From Dipteronia dyeriana (taxonomy: Eukaryota > Streptophyta > Magnoliopsida > Sapindales > Sapindaceae), in contig CM065303.1 in NCBI GenBank assembly GCA_032871835.1, positions 58,690,597 through 58,754,596 of the forward strand: a stretch of 64,000 bases of DNA, written 5' to 3'. Under the pieces are notes generated by a model, which worked only from the letters and a program-made list of their open reading frames with translations, searched no databases and was not told the origin of the DNA. Position 1 is the stretch's first letter, and each line of letters starts with the position of its first letter. The position numbers were made by a program, and so were the translations under genes. This document shows positions 1 to 12,100 of the stretch, piece after piece.

Positions 1-146
1 TCTTTCATAAGTGAACTAAAAAAACACAAGTAGAAAACCATAAAAGGATCTGACGTAACCCTATGTAGTTCGTTTTGCGAATGAATAATTCTTCGATAAA
101 AAATATTGCAAACAATCTCTTACAGTAAAGAACAACTGAACCATAC
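1..146 (-). other. Start of SOS1 intron 22 (partial)
   Basis: Sequence just downstream of the exon 22 donor (ATG|GTATGG on the minus strand). No reading frame resembling the expected NVYRRS-type continuation occurs before the window ends, so the final exon is outside. Confidence 0.7.
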
Positions 147-3100
147 CATGCTGCCAAAGATGCTCAGCTGCATTGCTCTTGCAGACAAGCTGTTTGCTTT
201 ATGATCTGTACCTTCTGGGTTTTGCTCGTGTTGCCTTGCCTTGTAGAAATGTTCAGGCCAACTCATAAGATTACCATGTTCCTTACTTAGAGGTCTATGG
301 GGTTGATCGCTTGAATTTGATAGTAAGGAGGATGGCCTTCTAAGGAGAGCACTGTTGGTTTCAAATGCTACAGTGTCAAACATAATTATTCTAGCTCTTG
401 TCTCAGCGTGATAACAAGATCCTTGGTGAGAAGAACTAGCTGCCTTGAAACCTGTCATTAGTCATTTACTGTGATGTTAATCATTTACTTTCTCCTGCCA
501 TAATCAATTACCAAATAAACCATGCAATTAAAATGGAATGTCTAAATCAATCAAGCTAACACGATCAAAAATCTCTAAAATTTCCCAACTTAACTTTCTC
601 ACCGATCTGATAAGCTTTCATCAATGAGTTAAACTTATTAGGCATACATCATGACACTAATCACTACTACTGATATTTCAAGGTGTCCACTAGTCATTAT
701 AACTCATTGTGTTTAACATGAAAAGCAAATGAATCTCTTAAGATTTTGGGATTAATAAATTGTTTTTTTTTTTATCTAATAAATAGCACTTGTTGGTACT
801 TGATCTTTGCAACGGTCACGAACATAATAATCCGAGTCTATTTTAGCACGTAAAGTGAATTTTAGACAAAAATATCATTTCTTCTCTCCACTAGGCTAAC
901 TTTCTTCAACTAAAAAATGGAGAAGCAAGAAAGATTTGAAAACCGAAAAGAAAAGCGGGAAAAAAAACCATAAACAAGTCTTGGCTTTGGTCTAGACTTA
1001 ATATCTCGGGAAACGCCAAGACCTGTAATATGTCTTGACTTCTTTGGTTGAGACTTAATTTTGGCCGAGACTTATTTAATAAGTATTGGGTTTGGTCAAG
1101 TTTTACTTGAAGTCTTGGTTTGGCTGAGACTTAATAATTTCATTATTTTAAACAGTCAAGTCCGAATAATAATGTGACATAAAAATTTTAATTTTAAATC
1201 CACAAAAATGAATTGTACCAAAACACGTAGAAACTAAATTTAAAGTTTAAGGATTGATTGATGTGCATAAAATGTTGATTTTAGTAATAAAAAAAAAAAG
1301 TTAATGCTCGTCAAACCCTTCAACAATTAGAGTGTTTTACTAACCAAGTAGTGTTTTTTAATGCCAAAACTAAGATTTCGTATTTGTCTTTTAAAATTTA
1401 GAATAAAATTGGTGTTGTAGAGAAAGAGTGAGCAATAGTAGTGACAGAAAGAGAAATAAGCAAGAAGGTGAGCAAAACCTTTTCTTGAATTAATGAAGAA
1501 CATTTTTGTCAGTTCATTACTTTGGTGCCAAAAAATTCAAGTTAACTTAGTGACAAACAGAAAAATCAAGGTCCATTTGGTGCTATTCACCCCTAAACTC
1601 ACTTAATTCATTTTACACTTTTCATATACACTAGAATGTAAGCAAGTGTTTTACATAATTTAGTGTTGAGTGCAAGGTAAAAGTCCTAACTCCTATGGTT
1701 GAGTGGTTAAGTGAATTGTGCCCAATGAATTGCTTTGTTAGGCATGTGTTATTCATTTAGTTAGATATGCATAAGTGCATGCTGGAAGTGTGTGTGTGTA
1801 AGATAATGGTATTAAGGGAATTATTTCATGAGTAGTAGTAAATACCAGACGTTTCTACACTTCGAAAGCTTAGATTTCCCTGTGAAGGAAATAGAGACGC
1901 CGGTGATGTAATAAGTTCTTGGAGACCATGGGCTTTCACAAACCCTTCTAATAGAAATCCAATGGAGTTATGAGGTATTTCTATACTTTCTCCCCTTAAG
2001 TAAGTTGTCATTATTGACCTTTCTGCAACAAGGGCTCTCAATTCTTGCATCGTCAAATTTTCAAATATTTGAGGAAGCAAGAGCCTCACAAGAATGATAG
2101 CGCTTTCCTGGGATAACAATAGAAAATTATACAAAATATATACATATATATTGAACTAGAGGCTAGAGCCCAATAAGCACACTATAAACGATCCAGTATT
2201 TATTCTATCATTTAACTTCTTCGTGCAGATTACTCAATTTGAAATTATATAATTTCATTATCCAAGGTAACATCAATGCTTGACAAAGTGCATTTCTTAA
2301 TTTAGCAATGTTTTCATAAATAACATATAGATATGTTTGACATGAAACGGCTAATAGCCTTTAAGAACTGTTCACCTAATACTTTCAAAAGTTCATGTCC
2401 AAAGAATATAACAATAAAAGTGTTAGTGAAACCATACCTGCCACAAGAAATCTTCTATTGCTGGATCTGACCTGAGCACTGAAAGAATTTTTTCGCTTTC
2501 TATAAAGAAACAGAGTACAACAGAGTCTGTGACCATGTCACAGATGTGAGGCTTTCCAATTAAAACTTCGTACAGGCCCAAAGTACTCCCGTGAGTAAAA
2601 GTTGGATGCAATGAGTGCTTGTTTTTTATGCTATTACTCGTCCACTGCAAAACAATAATTTTAGGCTAGGTATGCACCCTCAAAGTCATAAATTTTAAAG
2701 TACAGAAAAATACAACTTGTCCATGTAACTATCTAAGTTTATTATTTACCTTAACAACACCATTAGATATAAGCCAGATACCATTTGGTCTGGAACCCTC
2801 CCTATATAGTGTCACACCACGTAGTTTAATGATTTCTTTGGTAGAACTTTCAAGCAGTTCACGAACAGTGGAAGGAAAGGCCCCCAGTAAAGGATGGACA
2901 CTAATCAAATCACTTATTTTTGGAAACTTCACCAAAGGAGGATTCCTTAGAAGCCGTTTCAAGTCGGTCTACAAGAGGAACAATACTTCCATTTTACCAA
3001 AAATTACATAAAGAGTAGTGCATAGACTAATGATGTAAATGCCAAATCATAACTAAAAGATACCTGGACAGCATCATGAAGATGAAGCATCTCTTTTTCT

Positions 3101-6100
3101 TCTAATAATCCAACCTTCTCAAGATTTTGGACATAATTAATTAAATGGTTCAGCACTGAATATGTGACTTGTCTTGTTTTCACAACTCGCAAAACCTAAA
3201 AAATGCATACAACAGATAAACTCGATATATCCTAAACTAGAATATATATATAGAAATACATTCATCTCAGCATGTTCTTCTAATTAAGAAAATTTTACGA
3301 TACAAAATAATAGCACTTAATTAACTAATTTCAACTACAATACGACAAGGACACATGTTCTAATATCACACACCTGAGGAAAAGTTACACGAACATCTTC
3401 CAAAAACTTTCTTGCTTCCTCTCCTTCCATCTTGCTTTCTTCAATGGCGAGAGAAGCAATATCACTTTCACCTAAATAAAAAACCATATGAATAACAAAT
3501 TTGTTAGGGTACTTAAATACAAAATACTATTGTTTGGACCCTTAAGTCCTTAACTACAAGCTTAAGCGTTATTTTCATAGTATCAAATACAATTTTGCCA
3601 GGAGTGTCTAGGTCCAAGTCCCTCTGTGATTGTATTTGTATTTGTTATACATGTTTATTTTTGCAAGTGTATCTCCTGGTTAGCTTGACAAGGCAGTGGT
3701 TCAAGACTTGTCACAAACACCTTTATTAAAGGAAGCTGATCACTCAAGGTCAAGGTATTGTGGCATGGACTCAATTGGCACCTTCAACAGAATGGTGACT
3801 CAGCAGCTGACTCATTATGTCAGTTACACATGCTTACTGTGCTCCAGAGTCTGTTTGTCATGTCAGATTGATTTCCAAGTGAAGATTTGTGAAGAAAAGT
3901 CTATTTTTTGTTATTAATCCTGATTTTTACCTTCCCTGTTTAAATAGAATGCTAACAGCTAATTCTAGGACTAGATTAAAGCTAATTACATATTCTAATC
4001 TAACAAATCACAATCATACAGCTAATTACACTCATGTTTCTATATATAGACAATGATTAGGATTTGATTCCTCAAAATTCTCTTGACCAGATTTCAAGGA
4101 GATCCGGTCAACTCTTTCCAACACTCCCCCTCAAGCTGGCTTGTAGATGTCTTCCATGGCCAGCTTGGATACCTATCTATGACATTGTTTGCTAGCAGGC
4201 CACAGGCCTTTAGTGAGAATGTCTACCACTTCTCCGATGAAGGTAGATAGGGCATACAAATCTGCCCGATATCTATTTTTTCTTTGATAAAATGTTCATC
4301 AATTTCTACATGTTTGGTTCTATCATGTAGAACCAGATTACATGATATGGCGATAGCAGATTTGTTGTCCAGTATAGATTCATAGGAGACGGAACTTGAA
4401 TCTTCAGGTCTTCAAGTATCCTTTTAATCCATAGTACTTCACTGATTCCAAGAGCTGTTGCTCTGTATTCTGCTTCAGCGCTACTTCTACCCCTTGTTTT
4501 TTGCTGCGCCATATCACCAAGTTTCCACCAACAAATACAATAACTGGATGTCGATCTCTGATCTGTTATACTCCCTGGTCTGCATCAGTATACACCTCCA
4601 CTTGAAAATGACCATCGTTAGCAAATAGTAATCCTTTTCCCAGAGTCCCCTTTAGATACCTTAGGATCCTCAAAGCTACCTCATAGTGCTGTGGACCTGG
4701 TGAGTGCATAAATTGACTCACCATGCCTACAGCAAAGGTGATATCCAGTCGTGTATATGCTAGGTAGATTAGCTTTCCTACCGGCTTCTGATACTGCTCT
4801 TGGTCAATCTGATTTCCAGGTACTACAGCTTCAAACCTTAGGTTGGGCTCGATTGGAGTCTCAGCAGCTCTACAACCTAGCATATCAGTTTCTCCCAAAA
4901 GATCTAGGACATGCTTCCTTTGGCACACAAAAATCCCATGCTTGGTTGGATCTTGCGAATTCCATGCCTAGGAAATATTTCACCTCACCTAGATTTTTAA
5001 TTTCAAAATTTTTGAGCCAGCAGCTCCTTAAGCCTCTCTATTTCCATACTATCATCACCGGTTAGGATGATATCATCAACATACACAATCAATATCGCCT
5101 TCTTTCATTGGAATGTTTAAAAAATAGGGTATGATCCCCTTGACTTTGATTGTACCCCAAACCTCTCAAACCATGCCCTCGGTGACTGTTTAAGTCCATA
5201 TAGGGACTTTACCGCTCTGCACACTCTACCTTTGCCAATTCTCAAAACCAGGTGGAGGTTTCATGAATACTTCTTCATCAAGATTCCCATTCAAGAAGGC
5301 ATTTTTTACATCAAATTGATATAGAGGCCAACCGAGGCTAGCATCCACTTAAAGAAGAATCCGAATGGAATTCACCTTGGCTTCGGATACAAACATTTCC
5401 TAGTGCCTTTCCAATTGCTATAGGGATGTCCAGGTCCGTAACAAGCAATTGGGTGGTAGGTTGATCAAGAGGTTCAGAAACAGGTTTAAAATTAGGAAGA
5501 GTATTAAATTCAAAAAAAGTAGGAGTGTTGTCAATAGACGTACTACCTAGTTGGTACTCATCTAGGACATGATCGGTTGAAAAGGTTGACAAGCTTTGTC
5601 CTTGAGTAGGTTGGTATCTATCATTCCGTGGTCTCTTTCTGGTATAAACAAGCAACTCTGTTGTAGGTTGATTATCCACCATTGGATTATGATCATGTGA
5701 TGTTTCTCCACCTATGGTACAGTAATATCCGGTACAGTTTCCTTTTCAAAAAGAACTTCCTTATTTTTATTGAGTTCCCTAGTATTATAATGAAAGAACG
5801 AGTTTGGTAAAACCTCACTGCTAGTTTCCCAAAAATTAATAGCCTCATCTTCTTTGTCTATGTTAGTATTCTCCCCCTGAAGATGAGATTTATAAAAAAA
5901 AAAGGTTTTTGTTCAATAAAAGACACATCCATACAACATGGATTTTTCGTGTTATAGGATTAAACAAGTTAAAGACTATTTAAAACATTGGCAAATTGAG
6001 ATACTTCTTAGCTATTGAAGTTGCTCATGGAAAGGATGGGATTGTACTCTCTCAAAAGAAAGTATGTACAAGATCTACTATCAGAAACTAGTATGTTGGG

Positions 6101-9100
6101 GTGTAAGCCTGTTGAAACTCCTATGGAACGTAATGCGAAATTCGAAGATAAAGACAATCCAAAGTTCTTAGATAAATGAAGGTTTCAAAGCTTGGTTGGG
6201 AAGTTGATTTATTTCACTGTTACTCGTCAAGATATCACATTTTGTGTGTTGTAAGTCGATTCACGGAATCTCCTAAACAACTGCATTGGGATGCTCTATG
6301 CAGAATTTTAAGGCACCTGAAAGGCACGATGGGAGTGGGTTTGTTATATAGGAAGACATCCATCTCCACTCTTGATGTTGTCAGTTTTTATGATGCGGCG
6401 ACTGATAGAAGATCAACTAGTGGCTATTGCACATTTGTGGGGTGCAACTTAGTTACTTGGAGAAGCAAGAAACAAAATGTGGTAGCTAAGTCATGTGCCG
6501 AAGCCAAATATAGGGCAATGGCAAATACAGTTTGTGAACTGATGTGGGTTAAAAATCTACTTCAAGAACCGGGATTTTCACCTAACAAGCCAATGATTAT
6601 GACTTTGATAATCAAGCTTCTATTCATATAGCTAGTAACCCGGTTTTTCATCAAAGAACCAAACACATAGAAGTGGATTGTCATTTTATTCGAGAGGAGG
6701 TGATGAGTGGTGAAGTTTCTACACCTTATGTCATGTCTGTTGATCAAGTAGGAGATATTTTTACCAAGGCATCGAGTAAGAGTGTGTTTTCTAATTTGGT
6801 TTCCAAGCTTGGTCTTCTAAATATATTTTCCTCAGCTTGAGGGGGAGTGTTGAAGTGTTTAGTGGGTGTTCTTTTATATGTTTTGGACATTAATGTAATT
6901 TTGCATTTATTAGAGTATAAATACGGCTAGGGTTGTCAATCTAATTACAGCCTTTTTTCTCCCTATTATTCTCTCTTTCTCTATTCTGTTCTGTAACAAT
7001 ATTATTGGCAGGTACTCTTAGAAAAAAAAAACAAATATCACATTGAAATTGTGGATTTGATAATTTTTAAAACAAACTAGGAAATAGATTCTTTAAATAT
7101 GGAAAACTAAGGCGTCCTAATTGATAATGCCAGGTCATTATCTGTTCTCTGACAATGAGAGAACTTACATCACAATTCAAACTTAGAGCTAGTTTCATAT
7201 TGTCCTCGAAATAGTAGAGACCATCATCTACCCTAGCACTGTCAAATATCGTCCCCAAAGTCTTGTCCTGAAATACACAATTTGTAGGGTTGAAAATAAT
7301 AGAGCAGTTAGAATCATGAGAAAGTTTACTCACAAATAGCAAGTTACAGGATAGATGAGGAAAACAAAGGACAAATTTTAAACTATTTTGTCACAGATTT
7401 TAACCGAACCTTTCCCGACAATAGGAGATAAACTCCCGGCAGCGATCCGGACTTTCTGATTCGCAGGACAAGGAGAGTAGGTTTGAAACGTAGAAGAGAT
7501 GTTGGTCATGTGTTCCGAAGCTCTCGAATCGACCACATGACCAGGGTGTAGAAGTAAGATGACTTGAAAAACTAGTAGAAAGGTTTCCTGTAAGAGCAAG
7601 AGAACAACTGGGTTTTGAGGGAGGCTTAACCAGTTTCAGAAGTTGATCAATTTGTTCCTTGGTGAGAGTGACTTGATCAACATTGTTTTCATTAGAGGAG
7701 ACTGTATATGACTTGTCTCTGAGCTTCCAATTTTCCGACTTACCATGCAGCTTATAACATGTATGTCTGGTATTGGCTTGGACGGTGACAGTGGCCACAC
7801 CAAACCTTTGTCTTCTCCTCAGGCTCTCGAACAACAACCTTACAGTCAGAGATGTCTTGTGAGACCAAGGCAGATGCCTCAACAAAACTCCCCAACTTCT
7901 CCTTCTTTCCCAGCATCACGGTTCCTCGACTCTCCTCTCTTCGAACTTCTACAAAAACCTCATTGAGGGGTGGAACAGGTTGCCTACCTATGATCCTACC
8001 TCTAACATCATCAAATTAAACATTTAACCCGGTCAGAAAGCATAACACCCAAGGATTGTCAACGGCGTTCTGATAATGAGCCCTATTCACCGGATCTTTC
8101 CAAGTATATTCATTGTACATATCCAGGTCCTGTCACTACCTCTTCAACCCAACAAAATATTTTGACTCTGTCAGACCCTTGCTTTGACTCTCCAAGCTTG
8201 AGCTGCAACTCATAAATCTAGGATTGATTGCCCAGATTTGAGTACATCTCAGTAAGACTATCCCACATCTCCTTGGCTGTCGAATAACCAAGGTAGTTAG
8301 AACTGATACCCTCCTCCATTGAGTTGACTAGCCATGCCATAACCATCGAGTTCTCGGCATCCCAAGTGGCATGTTGGGCATCAGTAGATTTAGGCTCCTT
8401 AGCACCAGTCAGATAGTCAATCTTCCCATGCCCACGAATATACATGCGCACTGATAGTGACCGACGATAAAAATTATCTCCATTCAGATTGATTGTAGAG
8501 ATTCGAATTGAATGGTGATCAGAGTGACCCGATTGGGTGTCGGTAGAGTTAGTATCAGACATGATGATACCAACAAAGAAGGATAATGAAAAGAACTAGA
8601 ATTAAGTCCTTAGAACTTTTAGAAGCGGAATAAGCAGCCTAGGTTTTAGAGGGGAAGCCGGGCTCTGATACTGTTTTGGTACGGTTTCGGCGGTCCGGCT
8701 TTTTTTTAAAAAAAAAATATAACATATATCTAAAGGTAAATTTATTTGTAAATGCATGTTATTGGGTCGTCTAATTTTTTTTTGAACTAAAATAAATAAC
8801 AAATTAAAAAATTAAAATTAAACTAAATAAATGAAAATTTGGCATTGCGTCTAATTTTTACCACGATTAAGTTGTCTACGTATCCTCTTAGGGGACTTTA
8901 GAGGAATCAAAGGCCACATAGTTCATTTACCTTTTATTGCAAGTTGGCCAGTTGGGCGATGACGTGGAGACAAGGACTAAACGTTGTTCTGATCATCCGT
9001 TCCACTTCCGGTGTCAAGTTGGTCATCTTTGAAGAAATTGTAGGGTTCCTCCTGATCGATTCCGATCGATTTCTTGTTGTCTATATTCTGCTCTCGTCCA

Positions 9101-12100
9101 ATCATCTACACAAGCTTGTATCTGAATTGATTTTGGACTTAAAAGCGAACGTCTGGAGTCCAAAATATTTCCATCGGCGCTGAATTGTTGTTCAACCTCT
9201 ACTGTAGAAACTGGGGTTGAAAAGATTTGTAGGATATCAAATTTTTTATCTTGAGCGTCTTCTATAAACTCAAAAGAGGTATCTAGATAAGATTCAAGCT
9301 CGAAATACGTTTTGGAGTTTGATGAAGAAGAACCTCGTAACTTTTTGGTTTTTTTGAATAACATATTATACCCTAAATTCATAAATCCAGAGGATGATTA
9401 GGACTGAGATACACTTTGAGTTTGTGGAACATCTATGTTCAATGATGGACCATAAACTCTAAGATATTCATCATATAACTCATACAATAATGCCTTAACT
9501 CTATCACAACACTTATCACCATCATACTCTATTTTTAAACTTTGTTCATAATAAGCAGATAGATAATTAGACAAAATTTCTAATCTACAACGTGGATCAA
9601 AACACATTTGGAAACTCCTTATAAGATTCTAACCATTTAGCCTCATAGCAGTAACGGACTCCAACAATTGTGGGTCGGTTTCACAATGAGCTAAGACACT
9701 GACAATATTAAGACTTTTAATAATAAATAAATTAGTTGTAGGATAATAAACACCAGATAAATTGTTAGTAGCTGTATTAAAGACTTTTAACAAACAACAA
9801 ACATTGTTACAAACATCCCAATGACTTTGATAAAGATTAATGTGACTAACATTATATTGAATAAAAGTAACTAATAATTCTCTATAATCATAACTTTTAG
9901 CAAGCAATTTATATGTAGAATTCCAACGTGTTGGAACATCACAGGGAAATCTAATTATACGCCTACCATTTTGTTTACAATATGTTGCCCATACTTTCAT
10001 TGCAGAAGGATTTCTCCATAAATAATAGAGGGCATCTTTAATAGGTTGAAGAAACTGTTGAAGAGTTTCTAATCCTTTTTGAACACATAAATTTAACACA
10101 TGGCATGCACATCGTTGATGAAAAAATTTACCACCAAGATAAGGTTTGCATAACTCAATTAAAGCAGGAACAACAGCAGTATTGTAAGAAGCATTATCAA
10201 AATCAATTGCGAAAATTTTGTTTTCAATATTATACTCTGTAAAAATAATTCTAAGATGTCTAAAAATATTAGCAGCAGTGTATTTCTCATCAAAAACTCT
10301 AAAAGCAAGAATCCTTTTTTGGGGAGTCCATGGCTCCATGCCTTATCCATATAATGGCAAGTGCCACCCAAATATGAATGCATTCTCCAATGGTAACTCC
10401 ATATGTCGGCACATACGGAAACACGACCATTATATTTTTCAAAATATTTTTCCAAATTTCTTCTCTATCATAAATTTTTTCAAGTGTTTCTATGAGCGTG
10501 ACTCTTGGAACACGACATGCAGCGGGATTTAATGCTCGTCTACAATAGTTAATAAAACCAACATTTTCACCAAAACTAGATGGCAAGTGTTCTGTTGCAA
10601 CCATTCTAGCTAATTCTTCTCTATTGTTTTCATCACTATATTTAAATAATTGGTGGTTAGTGGTAGCGTACCTGGGTATTTGGGATTGTGAACTCGATAA
10701 GGCATTTGCTTCTGGATGATTGTTCGTTTTATGCTTCCGATATGTGCCATATCCTCGAGATTTGTTCCACTTAAAAAAAAATACAATAATTGCAAACCAC
10801 TTTAATGGTTCCATCGTCTTGCGTAACTTTCTTCATATGGTGTACGAAGAGATCAGATTTGACATTCTTCGAGACATTCTTCGATACATTCTATTGCGAA
10901 GTTGGGTGAAATTCAAAATTTGCAGGTTGTTCTTCAGGCATATTTTCTGATTGGCTTGTGAAATTAAGGATAGAATTGGGTCGATCGAGATCGGGTTCAA
11001 AAATTATTAAAAGGGGTTGAGATTGATGGCGGTTTAGGCCTAAGTCTTCAGCATAGACTTAGGCCTAAACCGCCATCAATATGTGCCATATCCTCGAGAT
11101 TTGTTCCACTTAAAAAAAAATACAATAATTGCAAACCACTTTAATGGTTCCATCGTCTTGCGTAACTTTCTTCATATGGTGTACGAAGAGATCAGATTTG
11201 ACATTCTTCGAGACATTCTTCGATACATTCTATTGCGAAGTTGGGTGAAATTCAAAATTTGCAGGTTGTTCTTCAGGCATATTTTCTGATTGGCTTGTGA
11301 AATTAAGGATAGAATTGGGTCGATCGAGATCGGGTTCAAAAATTATTAAAAGGGGTTGAGATTGATGGCGGTTTAGGCCTAAGTCTTCAGCATAGACTTG
11401 GCGTTGCAGATACTCATGATAGGCCCTGTCATCAGAACCGAGATTATCGGTCATAAGACCGTTACCTTTCATCGAAATTGAATGCCTAGGGTCATCACGA
11501 CTTCCACTTCCACTTGCCATTTTAAAAATTGAAATGTAAAATTCCTTAAAACAAAAAATATTAAAAATTTGAGGAAAATAAATTGTTGGAAATAAATTTC
11601 GTAGATAATTGTAATTTGGAAACTTAGTAGTTAGTTTAGTTATTGCAAATAAAATAAATTAGTAAATAGTAATTTCAAATTAAATTGTAAATAATGTAAA
11701 TAATATAAATTGAAAACTTAATTGTAAATAAAACAAATTATTTGCTTAATAGCAAATAAAATAAATTGTAAATAAATAAAATTGGAAACAGACTACTTGC
11801 AAATTAAATAAATTGGGAACTTACTAACTTACTAACTTAGTAATTTAGAGAGAATTGAAAACTTGAAGAGTTGGAGAATTGAGAATTGAGAATTGAGAAT
11901 TGAGAATTGAGAGAGAAGATGAGAATTAGAGAGAATTGGGAGGAAATTGGAGTGGGGAGAAATAAAGGTAGGAGAGGGTATTTATAGATAAAAAAACAAA
12001 ACAAAAAAAAAAACAAAATTGAACGTTGGGCTGCAACAGTGAAACAAAATAAAATTAAAAAAAAAAAAACAAATTTGTTCGAACCGGACGGTTCCAACAA

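Noticed and set aside
10720..11289. Two plus-strand frames of similar sequence
   Set aside because: Antisense shadows of the duplicated hAT segment.
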